A stretch of 64,000 nucleotides of DNA from Candidatus Thiosymbion ectosymbiont of Catanema sp. Cochon2018 (GCA_011392765.1 WYCW01000002.1:590917-654916); one strand, 5' to 3'; numbered from the stretch's first letter, positions 18,847-27,596 are shown. Notes: generated by a model not told the origin, from the letters alone. Translations and numbers: made by a program.

Positions 18847-19221
18847 CTAGGCGGTCTCCATAAGTTCCAACGCATTGCCGTCCGGGTCCCTGCAAAAGAT
18901 CGCACGGCGGCCGGAGCGACTGCGGGTGAACGCGATGCCGGCCTGTTCCAAACGGAGCGCAAGCGATGTGATGTTCTCCACCGTCAAGGCCAAGTGACGG
19001 TCCCGTCCACCGTGCTGCGGACGCCCTTCTAAGGGGTCCGGGTTCGGTAGCTCCAACAGATGGATCTGTTGATCGCCGACCCACAGCCAAGCCCCGGGAT
19101 AACCGAGATCCGGACGCTGCCTGTCGAGTGTCAGCCCCAGCAGACCGCGATAAAAGGCAAGTGACCGCTCCGTATCCGCAACGATCAGGCTGACGTGGTG
19201 GATCCGGATCTTTTCGGGCAT
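18847..19221 (-). CDS. VOC/glyoxalase-fold protein
   Basis: A 124-residue vicinal oxygen chelate domain protein. IHHVSLIVADTERSLAFYRG at the N-terminus carries the first metal-binding His; HLALTVENI the second; FCRDPDGNALELMET the C-terminal Glu. This spacing is that of the single-domain glyoxalase/bleomycin-resistance family. The substrate cannot be inferred. It stands alone, head to tail with no close partner; the next minus-strand gene begins 90 bases upstream. Confidence 0.88.
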   Translation of the reverse strand: MPEKIRIHHVSLIVADTERSLAFYRGLLGLTLDRQRPDLGYPGAWLWVGDQQIHLLELPNPDPLEGRPQHGGRDRHLALTVENITSLALRLEQAGIAFTRSRSGRRAIFCRDPDGNALELMETA

Positions 19222-19312
19222 GCGACAATTCCCCGTTTCATGTTCGGCAACGACATTCTTTATCCGCAGATTATACGGATTTTCGCAGATCCTTTATGTT
19301 GCATTCGGTACT

Positions 19313-20248
19313 TCATTTTACCGGCACGTATATTTCGACCTGAACTTCCTCTTCGGAAACTTTATGGGGATTATTGACGTAGATTTCGTACATCGGAAGC
19401 TTTTTGTTCTGCTTGTACTTCATGCGCGCACAGCTTATGGCCGCCGACCAGGCATTGCCGAGATGTCGGTACGGTCCCCTGTGATCGACCTGTAAAGCTT
19501 TGTGGGCTGGAAGCTGGTCGACCACCAGACTCGCTACCGACTCGGGTTTGGATTCGTAGAGAAGACCAGAGGTGTATTCGCAGGTACGCCCGACCATGTC
19601 ATAGTCATGATAAATCGAGAACAGATGTTTAACTGTCTGCAGCTGTCTGTCATCGAGCTTCTCCCGAATATCGGTGAAGTCCTTTTCCATGGCCGGACCT
19701 ATTTCGGAAATGCTGCATTTGCGTCGAATTCCCATATAGTAAAGTGACTCGCGCTCGACTACGCCCTTGATTCGAGTCTCGCTCGGCACCGCCCCGGTCT
19801 CCAGATACTCCTTGAGCATAGACAGCCCGCGCTCGTAGTCGCTGCCGACCCATGTCGTCATCATCTTTTTCATAAAGAACATAAAGAAAGGCAGAGTCCC
19901 GTGCATAACCCAAGTGACCTCCGTCTCATCACTTTTTTGCACGAGACGGAACTCTACCTTGCTATGACTCTTCCAGGGCTTGAGAAAATGCAGGTCGTAC
20001 CGGAGTCCGGAATTCCGTCGAACCTCGGCCAGAGTCATCGTGCCCGAGCCGATTAGATCCCCGTTCCAAGTCTGGCTATGCCCCACGGTGCCGGGGGACC
20101 CTTGGATAGTGACCGGGCAATTCGGCTCTTGGCACAGCCAGGGGGACCAGGTTCGCCAGTTGTTGAAATCGGCGATATAGCTGAAGACATCCGCCGGGTT
20201 CTTGCGGATCTTTGTACTTCTCTCTACGTCCATGGGTATTGAAAACAT
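19313..20248 (-). CDS. SRPBCC domain fused to GyrI-like effector-binding domain
   Basis: About 311 residues from ATG 20248, preceded by 'ggagactcct'. The first 150 residues are an SRPBCC/polyketide cyclase-like fold (VERSTKIRKNPADVFSYIAD and FNNWRTWSPW). The second half is a GyrI/AraC effector-binding type domain (MGIRRKCSISEIGPAMEKDF, then KALQVDHRGPYRHLGNAWSA, ending VQVEIYVPVK). This fusion is common in bacteria and probably binds small hydrophobic ligands; no ligand is known here. The family is well recognised but the role is not. Confidence 0.82.
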   Translation of the reverse strand: MFSIPMDVERSTKIRKNPADVFSYIADFNNWRTWSPWLCQEPNCPVTIQGSPGTVGHSQTWNGDLIGSGTMTLAEVRRNSGLRYDLHFLKPWKSHSKVEFRLVQKSDETEVTWVMHGTLPFFMFFMKKMMTTWVGSDYERGLSMLKEYLETGAVPSETRIKGVVERESLYYMGIRRKCSISEIGPAMEKDFTDIREKLDDRQLQTVKHLFSIYHDYDMVGRTCEYTSGLLYESKPESVASLVVDQLPAHKALQVDHRGPYRHLGNAWSAAISCARMKYKQNKKLPMYEIYVNNPHKVSEEEVQVEIYVPVK

Positions 20249-20361
20249 CAAGGAGTCTCCTGAAGTTCAGGGTTTGTCGGCAGACAGGTCCCTCGACCCA
20301 GCCTACCAACTTAAAATCAATGGGTTAGTTTTTAGACAGCCTCTTAGCCTAAATGTCAACA

Positions 20362-20580
20362 CTAGCGAGGCTCTGCCTCAGACCGACGAGGCATGATGCC
20401 CCAAAAGCCCCTCTCCCGTAAGGCCCCATCTCCTACGCCCAACCAGCCGTTGGAGAGCCGGGGTAGGTCGAAATCGGGATCGGGGTCGCAATCGGAATCT
20501 CGATTTCGATCCCGATCCCGATTTGTGCGGTGCACAAACTTGACTCATTTGTAAAGATGCAGGTCCCTCAAGGATCCTAG
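20362..20580 (-). repeat. Composite interspersed repeat, full copy (reverse)
   Basis: Read in reverse it starts at about 20580 with 'ctaggatccttgagggacct', then 'caaatgagtcaagtttgtgc', then a run of 'gatcgggatcg' hexamer words (20458-20525), 'ggctctccaacggctggttg', 'cttacgggagaggggctttt', and ends with the 'gcctcgtcggtctgaggc' palindrome. All modules occur in the same order at 27393-27596 and 47653-47882. Confidence 0.85.
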
Positions 20581-20751
20581 CCAGTATAGCGTTTTATCTT
20601 ATTTTTCATGTTAAAAATACAATTTCTTACCTCATATATCACCGATAAGCATGCAAAATATAGTGGAACGAAAGTACTAAAGGGGATGCCAAAACCGACC
20701 GGGACGGCTACCATACCGGGATCTCAAACCACTTGGGAATTGATTACCCTC

Positions 20752-22284
20752 ATGCACGCAGCCGATCTATTGACCCATCGCGCCTTACTGACGCCGGAAC
20801 GGGAGGCGCTGGTGGAGTTGGCGAGCGGGCAGCGCTACAGCTTCGCTGCCCTCAACGCCCGCGCTAACCGTCTCGCCCATTTTCTGCGCGACCGCCTCGG
20901 GGTGGAAAAGGGAGACCGGGTATCGATTCTGGCGCACAACAGTATCGTCTACTGCGATCTGTTCTATGCCGTGGGCAAAATCGGGGCCGTGTTGGCGCCG
21001 CTGAACTGGCGGCTGGCGGCGCCCGAGTTGGCCTATATCCTCGACGACAGCCGGCCCAAGGCGCTGTTGTGCGGGCCCGAATTCACCGCCACCCTGACCT
21101 CGTTGCGCGCCCAGGTGGACCTGGGTACCTGTGTCGCGCTCGAAGGCGCCGCCATCGACGGGGCCCTGGACTATGATGAGGGCCTGGCGGCAGCACCGGA
21201 GACGGAGCCGACGCGGCCGGAGCCGGACGCAGAAGACCCCTACTGTCTCCTCTATACCTCCGGCACCACCGGGCGGCCGAAGGGGGCGGTGATCCCGCAC
21301 CGCCAGGTGCTCTTCAACTGCATCGACACCGCGGCCAGCTGGGGGCTTTCGGAGCAGGATGTCTCGCCGGTGTTCGTCCCCCTGTTTCATGCGGGTGGTC
21401 TGTTCGCCTTCCTGACCCCCTTGTTCTACCTCGGCGGCAAGATCATCCTGGCCCGCAGCCTGGAGGTCGAGGAATCCTTGCGGGTCATCGAACAGGAAGG
21501 CTGCACCGTCATCCTCGGGGTGCCGACCATCTTCCAGATGTGGATGAAGTCGCCACGATTCGCGGCGGCGGATTTCAGCCGCGTGCGCTGGTTCATCAGC
21601 GGCGGGGCGCCCTGTCCCGAGGCCATTATCAAGGTCTGGCGGGAGCAAAAGGGCGTCGTGTTTCGTCAGGGATACGGGCTCACGGAGGTCGGCCCCAATT
21701 GCTTCAGCATGACGGACGCGGAGTCCGTCCCCAAGAGCGGATCGGTAGGAAAGCCGATCTTTCACAGTGAGATGCGCATCGTCGATGAGTCCGGCGAAGA
21801 GCGACCCGTGGGCGAGGTAGGGGAGCTTCTGATCCGCGGTCCTCACGTCTGCTCGGGATATTGGAAGAACCCGCAGGCCACCTCCGAGGCCATCCGCGAC
21901 GGCTGGTTTCACACCGGGGACATGGCGCGGCGCGATGAAGACGGCTTCTATTTTATCGTCGGCCGTTTTAAAGACATGATTATCAGCGGCGGCGAGAACA
22001 TCTACGCCGCCGAGGTCGAGGCCGCCGTCCTGGAGCACCCGGAGATCGCGGAGGCGGCGCTCATCGGCGAACCCGATGCCAAGTTCGGAGAAGTGGGGCT
22101 AGTGGTCGTGGTGGCGCGGGAGGGCACGGCGCCTACCGCGGAATCCATCCTCCAGACCTGCGCGGACCACCTGGCACGCTACAAGATCCCCAAACGTGTG
22201 GTCTTTGCCGATGCCTTGCCCTATTCACCCTATGGCAAGGTGCGGAAGGTGGCGCTCAAGCAACGCTACTTAGAGCCTGTCTGA
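20752..22284 (+). CDS. AMP-dependent acyl-CoA synthetase
   Basis: About 510 residues from ATG 20752; an upstream ATG at 20608 would add 48 residues unlike the family, so the later start is preferred. ATP/AMP motif LLYTSGTTGRPKGAVIPH, adenylate motif YGLTEVGPNCF, the GWFHTGDMARRDEDGFYFIVGR block and the C-terminal GGENIYAAEVE and YSPYGKVRKVALK (catalytic Lys) are complete. It activates a carboxylic acid, probably a fatty acid, to its CoA thioester. An integron-type cassette has inserted ten bases after its stop. Confidence 0.92.
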   Translation: MHAADLLTHRALLTPEREALVELASGQRYSFAALNARANRLAHFLRDRLGVEKGDRVSILAHNSIVYCDLFYAVGKIGAVLAPLNWRLAAPELAYILDDSRPKALLCGPEFTATLTSLRAQVDLGTCVALEGAAIDGALDYDEGLAAAPETEPTRPEPDAEDPYCLLYTSGTTGRPKGAVIPHRQVLFNCIDTAASWGLSEQDVSPVFVPLFHAGGLFAFLTPLFYLGGKIILARSLEVEESLRVIEQEGCTVILGVPTIFQMWMKSPRFAAADFSRVRWFISGGAPCPEAIIKVWREQKGVVFRQGYGLTEVGPNCFSMTDAESVPKSGSVGKPIFHSEMRIVDESGEERPVGEVGELLIRGPHVCSGYWKNPQATSEAIRDGWFHTGDMARRDEDGFYFIVGRFKDMIISGGENIYAAEVEAAVLEHPEIAEAALIGEPDAKFGEVGLVVVVAREGTAPTAESILQTCADHLARYKIPKRVVFADALPYSPYGKVRKVALKQRYLEPV

Positions 22285-22361
22285 CTTACGGCCGTTATGT
22301 GTGCGCTGAACAAAATAGAACTATGTGCAATTTGTGAATGATTATGTGAAAAGGCGGAATC

Positions 22362-23144
22362 ATGAATAATAAGGTAGGCGTTTTGGTGCTTCATGGTATT
22401 GGCAGTCACAAACAGGGCTATTCATGCGCCTTAGTAAAAAAGGTTGCAGCATTACTTAAAAGTAAAGGGTGCGACTCAAAACAAGTAGAAATTCAAGAGG
22501 TTGTATATACTGATATATTTGATAAGCAGCAACGTGAACACAGCGAATATTTACTCAATACTTCTGGTTCATGTCAGTTTATATCAAGACTTATTAGACG
22601 GCTTCTTGCCTTTGTTTTAAGTGATGCCGTTTCATATCGTGCGAGCCGTAAAGACGTGCATATCGTGATCTCAGAACATATTGGTAAACTTTATAAAAAC
22701 CTGCCTGAATCAGCTCCAGTTATTGTTGTTGCTCATTCTATGGGAGTCATGGCTATATCTGACTATATTTATGATTTGCAAAAAAAAGAATGCAAAAATC
22801 CAGATTTGAGATCAATCAATAATCTGAAATCAATAATAAGCTTTGGCTGTAATATTCCATTATTTGAAATGGGGCATGACGAAACTGTAAGTATAAAGCG
22901 ACCATCTTCTGATGAAGATAAAACCTTTCGTTGGATTAATTTCTTTAGTCCTTTTGATGTCCTAGGTTATAGAATTAAGAAGTACTATACACAAAAGCCG
23001 GATTTTGAAATTGATGATAAAAAAATATATGCAGGTGGAGTATTCACTAAATGGAATATATTCTGCCATGTCGGATATTGGAAAAACAATGAGATTCATA
23101 AAGCCATTGTCGATAGCATCACCAAACACCTAAAAAACACATAA
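22362..23144 (+). CDS. Alpha/beta hydrolase-like cassette protein
   Basis: A 260-residue protein in AT-rich DNA unlike its neighbours. VGVLVLHGIGSHKQGYS near the N-terminus is an oxyanion-type H-G-I-G loop; VIVVAHSMGVMAISDYIYD near residue 125 holds a G-x-S-x-G-like nucleophile elbow (A-H-S-M-G). IFCHVGYW near the C-terminus offers a candidate His. No specific family was recognised; it may be a lipase/esterase-like fold. The stop codon lies inside the R'' core of an attC-like site, and R'-like GTTATGT lies at 22294 upstream, so this is a mobile gene cassette. Confidence 0.75.
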   Translation: MNNKVGVLVLHGIGSHKQGYSCALVKKVAALLKSKGCDSKQVEIQEVVYTDIFDKQQREHSEYLLNTSGSCQFISRLIRRLLAFVLSDAVSYRASRKDVHIVISEHIGKLYKNLPESAPVIVVAHSMGVMAISDYIYDLQKKECKNPDLRSINNLKSIISFGCNIPLFEMGHDETVSIKRPSSDEDKTFRWINFFSPFDVLGYRIKKYYTQKPDFEIDDKKIYAGGVFTKWNIFCHVGYWKNNEIHKAIVDSITKHLKNT

Positions 23145-23219
23145 CAAAACAAATCAACCTGACACATTTTTCGGTCGCTGTGCTCTCGATAAATGGGCGG
23201 GTTATTTGTGACGTTCTAC
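23139..23219 (+). other. attC-like site
   Basis: R''-like ACATAAC at 23139-23145 contains the stop of the hydrolase gene. CAAATCAACC at 23150 pairs with GGGTTATTTG around 23199-23208, leaving one unpaired base. The site ends with GTTCTAC at 23213, one or two changes from the GTTRRRY consensus. Length, symmetry and the position of the stop fit an attC, but the R' core is imperfect. Confidence 0.6.
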
Positions 23220-23317
23220 TGCGGAATCAAGGAGACCGGTCATCTACCTTAGCTTCCGATCCCTCGCTACGAACGCGTAAGCCGGACAGGCTTTCAAACC
23301 CAGAGGAGGGCTGAGCC

Positions 23318-24430
23318 GTGCCTCAGCAAACAACCGGCATGTCTATTCCAACCCTTCCCGGTGTCGTCGCGCAGACGATCACCAGCTCCCGGATCACTAC
23401 CCGCGTCCTGTTCACCGGCCCCGAGACCGGGACCCCGATCCTGTTCCTGCACGGCAATGTCACCTCCGCTACCTGGTGGGAGGAGGTGATGCTGAGTCTG
23501 CCCGATACCTATCGGGGGATCGCGCCGGACCAGCGCGGCTTCGGCGCGGCGGACCCGGATAAGAAAATCGACGCGACGCGGGGTATGGCCGACCTGGCGG
23601 ACGATGCCGTGGCCCTGCTCGACCATTTGGGGCTGGCGCGGGTCCATGTGGTCGGAAACTCCATGGGGGGCTCGGTAGTCTGGCGACTGCTGATGGGGGC
23701 ATCCGAACGCCTGTCGACAGTGACCCTGGTCAATCCAGGCTCTCCCTATGGCTTCGGCGGCACCAAGGACGTGCAGGGTACCCCCTGCTACGAGGACTTC
23801 GCCGGTTCCGGCGGCGGCTTGACCAACCCCGAGTTTCTGCGCCTGGTCGAGACCGGTGACGATGGCCTCGACAATCCGTTCTCTCCGCGCGCCATTCTGC
23901 GTATGCTGGTCTACAAGCCGCCCTTCATCCCCGCCCGCGAAGACGACCTGGTGGCGGCTACCCTTGAAACCCACATCGGACCTCAGGATCAGCCGGGAGA
24001 CAGCGTCGAATCTCCGAACTGGCCGTTCAAGGCACCTGGCCGCTGGGGTATGGCGAATGCCGCATCGCCCAAATATGCAGGTGACCTGAAGCGCCTGTAC
24101 GCGATCGAGCCGAAGCCGCCGGTGCTGTGGATACGCGGCAGCCATGACCTTGCGGTCTCCGATGCTGCGGCCTCCTGTCCGGGGGCGCTCGGGGCCGCCG
24201 GACAGATTCCCGGCTGGCCGGGCGCCGAAATCTTCCCGCCCCAGCCTATGCTGGGCCAGACCCGAGCCGCGTTGAATCGTTATCAGGCCACCGGCGGAAC
24301 CTACGAGGAGGTGGTGATCGAAGATACCGGTCACGTCCCCTTTATCGAGAAATTACCCGAGTTCAATCGGATCTTTCATCCCCACTTGGAGGTCAGTGCA
24401 TGGGAACCACCAGAAAGACGATTACCCTGA
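23318..24430 (+). CDS. Alpha/beta hydrolase
   Basis: A 370-residue protein of the alpha/beta hydrolase fold. LFLHGNVTSATWWEEVM gives the H-G oxyanion loop, IAPDQRGFG the second conserved block, VHVVGNSMGGSVVWRL the G-N-S-M-G nucleophile elbow, LWIRGSHDLAVSD the acid region and VVIEDTGHVPFIEK the catalytic His. Start is GTG 23318. Likely an esterase or related hydrolase; the substrate is unknown. Its 3' end overlaps the parD start at 24400 by 31 bases. Confidence 0.85.
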   Translation: MPQQTTGMSIPTLPGVVAQTITSSRITTRVLFTGPETGTPILFLHGNVTSATWWEEVMLSLPDTYRGIAPDQRGFGAADPDKKIDATRGMADLADDAVALLDHLGLARVHVVGNSMGGSVVWRLLMGASERLSTVTLVNPGSPYGFGGTKDVQGTPCYEDFAGSGGGLTNPEFLRLVETGDDGLDNPFSPRAILRMLVYKPPFIPAREDDLVAATLETHIGPQDQPGDSVESPNWPFKAPGRWGMANAASPKYAGDLKRLYAIEPKPPVLWIRGSHDLAVSDAAASCPGALGAAGQIPGWPGAEIFPPQPMLGQTRAALNRYQATGGTYEEVVIEDTGHVPFIEKLPEFNRIFHPHLEVSAWEPPERRLP

Positions 24431-24657
24431 CGGACAAACAGGACCAGTGGATCAAGGCGCAGATTGCCGCCGGTGAGTACACGAACGATAGCGAGTACAT
24501 CCGCGACCTGGTACGCCGTGATCAGGGGGAGAACACCAAGTTTCTGGCGTTGAAACAGGCCATACACGAAGGATTGAGCAGTGGCGTAAGCGACAAGTCG
24601 GTCACTGGCATTATGCAGGAAGTCGAGGCCCGGCTGAGCATTGATGGCCGCTTATAG
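24400..24657 (+). CDS. parD: ParD-type ribbon-helix-helix antitoxin
   Basis: An 85-residue RHH protein. The strand plus helices TRKTITLTDKQDQWIKAQI and EYTNDSEYIRDLVRRDQGE are the ParD signature; the C-terminus EVEARLSIDGRL would bind ParE. ATG 24400 follows 'ggaggtcagtgc'. The usual partner parE should begin at 24644 inside its 3' end, and does so, but is broken. It is therefore an orphan antitoxin. Confidence 0.9.
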   Translation: MGTTRKTITLTDKQDQWIKAQIAAGEYTNDSEYIRDLVRRDQGENTKFLALKQAIHEGLSSGVSDKSVTGIMQEVEARLSIDGRL

Positions 24658-24796
24658 TCTGTCTAAAAATGATAACAAATGTTGTAATAATAACCACGTT
24701 GTCCTTTGTGCCGCGGGCATAGCTTTTTTTGTTTGGTCTTTAATCGACACCAGAAAGAGATATTATGATGAATATATGTCGCGGAAGAAGAAATGA
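24644..24796 (+). pseudogene. ParE toxin, N-terminal remnant
   Basis: ATG 24644 overlaps the end of parD by 14 bases, the usual parDE arrangement, and starts MAAYSLSK, matching the first residues of ParE. From residue 9 onward the 50-residue reading frame (NDNKCCNNNHVV...) has no ParE character and the DNA becomes AT-rich. The toxin body was lost by deletion or replaced. Confidence 0.7.
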
Positions 24797-24842
24797 TAAA
24801 AATTTCGTCCTCGGTAGTGATTGTCGGAGACGTCTTTTTTAA

Positions 24843-24890
24843 CTGCAAATAAACGCAAATGAGAGTTATTATGATTTGCGTTTATTTGCG
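24843..24890. repeat. Inverted repeat, possible bidirectional hairpin
   Basis: Arms 'tgcaaataaacgcaaat' and 'atttgcgtttatttgcg' pair almost perfectly around a 13-base loop. No run of T follows, so a classical terminator is not supported. The word 'cgcaaat' also repeats at 17998. Confidence 0.55.
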
Positions 24891-24981
24891 GCCATTTGCG
24901 GCAGAAAATTGGCCGGGCTCAACTTGAAATTCCTGTTTTGGGGGATTCAAGAGGATGCAAAATAAGAAATAGGGTACTGGC

Positions 24982-25851
24982 ATGACTGCAAAGGACATCA
25001 TCAGTCGCGCTATGCTCAAGCGGCTCACTACCGATTTTGCGCACCGCCTCTTGGGGCTCGACGCCGAGACCGTTGAAGTGTTGGAGACCCAGAACCAACG
25101 GATCGAAGACCGCCGGGCGGATCTGGTGGCACGCATGCGTGGAGCCGACGGCGAAGAGTTTTTGCTACACATCGAGATCGAGAATAACAATGCTGCGAAC
25201 ATGCCGCTGCGGATGTTGCGTTACTATACGGATATCCGCCTTGCCGGCCATCCCGGACCGATCCGGCAATTCCTGATCTACATCGGGGCCGCCCCCCTGA
25301 CCATGCCGCCAGGCATCGACGAGCCGGAGTTGCTCGACTACCGCTATGGCTTGGTGGACATGCATCAGGTCAACTGTACTGGCCTGTTGACTCAGGACAA
25401 TCCCGATGCCCTGGTACTGGCCGTGCTGTGCGACTTCGGCGACCGTAAGCCCCAGGAGGTCGTCACCTACATCGTGCACCGCTTGCGGAAATTGCTGGGT
25501 GCCGACGATCAGAAATTCCGCGAACACATGACCATGCTGGAGATCCTGTCGGAGAATCGGGGTCTGCGGCCACAGGTCGAGGAGGCCGAACACATGTTGA
25601 CCCAAGTCGAGATCGAACAGTTGCCGTCTTTCAGCATTGGCTTTGAACGTGGCGAGAGAAAAGGTGAAGAAAAAGGTCGGGAAGAAGGTCGGGAAGAAGG
25701 TCGGGAAGAAGGTGAAGCGCGGATTGTGCGTCGTCTGTTGAGCCGGCTTGGCGTCGCGGAAGTTTCCGAGTTGCTCGGTCTTTCAGTGGAAGATGTGAAA
25801 CGCCTTGCAGCGGCAGGAAGCGACGACGACCCGGTGCGCGACAGGCATTGA
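24982..25851 (+). CDS. Rpn-family (PD-(D/E)XK) nuclease-like protein
   Basis: A 289-residue member of the Rpn/putative transposase family. RIEDRRADLVARMRGADGEE and FLLHIEIENN supply the D-(x)n-E-x-E/Q catalytic pattern (RADLV..HIEIEN). The C-terminal region contains a charged repeat (REEGREEGREEGE, from three to four 12-base direct repeats at 25679-25715) and ends with RLGVAEVSELLGLSVEDVKR, the short helical tail usual in this family. Rpn proteins promote RecA-independent recombination or act in defence; many are strain variable. ATG 24982 starts it. Confidence 0.82.
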   Translation: MTAKDIISRAMLKRLTTDFAHRLLGLDAETVEVLETQNQRIEDRRADLVARMRGADGEEFLLHIEIENNNAANMPLRMLRYYTDIRLAGHPGPIRQFLIYIGAAPLTMPPGIDEPELLDYRYGLVDMHQVNCTGLLTQDNPDALVLAVLCDFGDRKPQEVVTYIVHRLRKLLGADDQKFREHMTMLEILSENRGLRPQVEEAEHMLTQVEIEQLPSFSIGFERGERKGEEKGREEGREEGREEGEARIVRRLLSRLGVAEVSELLGLSVEDVKRLAAAGSDDDPVRDRH

Positions 25852-25881
25852 CAGGGGCTGACACGGGTGAAGGGTACTGCC

Positions 25882-26153
25882 GGACGTTTTGGAGTGCGGC
25901 GGCAACCTTGACCCCGGTATTTATTCGGAACCTGCGGTGCTCGACGTAACCGCGGGGTTGGCCAGGGAGCACTTGCCCGCCGCCGCTTTGGGTTTGGCGA
26001 TGCCTCCTCCCCAGCAAAGGCGTTGTGGCCAGGGGAAAGCGCCGTCGCGGCGGCGCGTGTGGAACCCGGTGCTCAGATTCCCGGCAAACGCTGCCGGGAT
26101 CCCCCGTTCGCTGGGTTTCGATCCGGTTGCGCCGCTTTGCCGGCGCACTCCAA
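25882..26153. repeat. MITE-like element, ends TTTGGAGTGCG
   Basis: Left end 'tttggagtgcggcggcaacc' and right end, in reverse, 'tttggagtgcgccggcaaag' are inverted repeats of about 17 bases with one or two changes. The inside is GC-rich with open frames on both strands but no recognisable protein. It fills the gap between the Rpn gene and the patatin-like gene. Confidence 0.65.
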
Positions 26154-26199
26154 AGTAGTTCGGAATCCATAAAGAGCTACAAACAAAATAGGAACGGCC

Positions 26200-27177
26200 A
26201 TGAAAAAATACGGTTTTGTCGCCTCCGGCGGCGGGTACAGAAGTTTTTACACGGAAGGGGCGCTGGTCTGGTTACGGCAAAACGGGGTCCGGATATCCCA
26301 TATCGCCTCCACCAGCTCGGGGAACAACATCGCCCTGGATTATCTCCTCTGGGATCAGGAGAAAGAGGAACTGCCGCCGGTCCTCACCCGGACCATGCGT
26401 CTGAGCGTGGGAGACATCTTTCACGTCTTCAAGAACTTCCTGGGCCTGCGGCCGTCTCTGATCCCCAACGGCTCCCACTTGTTCACCGTCGATAAGGACA
26501 GCTGCCGCAGCTCCCTGACCCTCGACCAACCTGCAAGACAGGAGATCCTGAGCAAGAATCTCGCTGCCGTAAGCTGGGATATTTTTGCTACCAACCTGAC
26601 CAAGCGTGAGGGGAGATCCTTCCGGATCAACGACATCCTTTCCGAAATCAACGCCGGCACGCTGGACCGCTTTATGGATGTGTTTCTGGCCGGAATCACT
26701 ACCATCCCTTATTTCAAGGCGGTCGAGATCGACGGCGACTTCTACCTGGAAGGCGGATACATGGACAACACGCCCTTGCGGACCATGTTCGAAGATCCGG
26801 GAGTGGATGAGATCATCGCCGTCGACTTTACCGACTATGATTACCACGGTGCGCTCGAGAAGCTGTATGCCACCCAGGTGTTCACTCTACCGTTGAACAG
26901 CATCGACATGTATCTTTTGGTGAGCGATATCCAGTTGAGCCTACCCAACATCAAGATCTTTACGGAGGCCAATCGCATCAACCGCATGCTCGAAGAGGTC
27001 GGCAAAACCTCCATCGAGCTCGATGGGAAGACCTACTATCACAAGCCGGTCCATGTATTGAGTCCCAGGAATCTGGAAAGCATGACCATCTCCCTGAAAG
27101 ACAGCACCATCCAGAAAAAATACTTCGAGCTGGGAAAAAACGACATGGCAGAGCTATCGGCTGCCGGTTTGACCTAG
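26200..27177 (+). CDS. Patatin-like phospholipase, atypical active site
   Basis: A 325-residue protein with a patatin layout. GFVASGGGYRSFYTEGALVW is the G-G-G-x-R oxyanion segment; SHIASTSSGNNIALDYLL is where G-x-S-x-G should be (here S-T-S-S-G); FYLEGGYMDNTPLRTM matches the D-G-(G/A) motif but has Glu for Asp. If active it would be a Ser-Glu rather than Ser-Asp dyad. It could be a lipid acyl hydrolase or a non-catalytic relative. It stands alone between repeats; ATG 26200 is preceded by weak purine-rich sequence. Confidence 0.75.
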   Translation: MKKYGFVASGGGYRSFYTEGALVWLRQNGVRISHIASTSSGNNIALDYLLWDQEKEELPPVLTRTMRLSVGDIFHVFKNFLGLRPSLIPNGSHLFTVDKDSCRSSLTLDQPARQEILSKNLAAVSWDIFATNLTKREGRSFRINDILSEINAGTLDRFMDVFLAGITTIPYFKAVEIDGDFYLEGGYMDNTPLRTMFEDPGVDEIIAVDFTDYDYHGALEKLYATQVFTLPLNSIDMYLLVSDIQLSLPNIKIFTEANRINRMLEEVGKTSIELDGKTYYHKPVHVLSPRNLESMTISLKDSTIQKKYFELGKNDMAELSAAGLT

Positions 27178-27392
27178 GATTCCTTGACGGACCAGCATCT
27201 TTACAAATGAGTCGAGTTTGTGCACTGCACAAAAACATTTCTGTCTCTTGTTGGGCGGGAATCGCAAATTCTTTGAACTACGGAGGCAGACACGGATAAA
27301 CACGGATCATAATCCGTGTTTATCCGTGTCCATCGGTGGTTCTTCGGTGCGGTTGGTCACGCCTCGTCGGTCTGAGGCGAAGCCTCGCTAGG
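27178..27392 (+). repeat. Composite repeat, variant form
   Basis: Starts 'aggattccttgacggaccag' just after the patatin gene stop, continues with 'gagtcgagtttgtgcactgc', 'cttgttgggcgggaatcgca' and a hairpin 'aaacacggatcataatccgt', and ends with the 'gcctcgtcggtctgaggc' palindrome. The 5' half matches 1411-1570; the 3' half matches 8349-8405. Confidence 0.8.
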
Positions 27393-27596
27393 ATTCCTTG
27401 AGGGACCCGAATCTTTACAAATGAGTCAAGTTTATGCAGTGCGCAAATCGGGATCGAAATTCCGATTGCGATCCCGATCCCGATTTCGACCTACCCAAGC
27501 TCTCCAACAGCTGGTTGGGCGTAGGAGATGGGGCCTTACGGGAGAGGGGCTTTGGGGGTCTCATGCCTCGCCGGTCTGAGGCGAAGCCTCGTTAGG
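27393..27596 (+). repeat. Composite interspersed repeat, full copy
   Basis: Second copy in tandem with the previous one: 'ggattccttgagggacccga', 'aatgagtcaagtttatgcag', hexamer array of 'gatcgg/gattgc' words, 'aagctctccaacagctggtt', 'cttacgggagaggggctttg' and the final palindrome with 'ccggtctgaggcgaagcctc'. Order and spacing match 47653-47882. Nothing was recognised from 27597 to 27743. Confidence 0.85.

Noticed and set aside
20785-22038. Long minus-strand frame opposite the acyl-CoA ligase
   Set aside because: Shadow frame; the plus strand carries all adenylate-forming motifs.
24843-24890. Rho-independent terminator
   Set aside because: The hairpin has no T-run behind it and is AT-rich, more like a repeat element.
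25889-26158. Open frames in the 25.9-26.15 kb stretch
   Set aside because: Both strands are open because of GC-rich repeats, and the stretch is an inverted-repeat element without recognisable domains.
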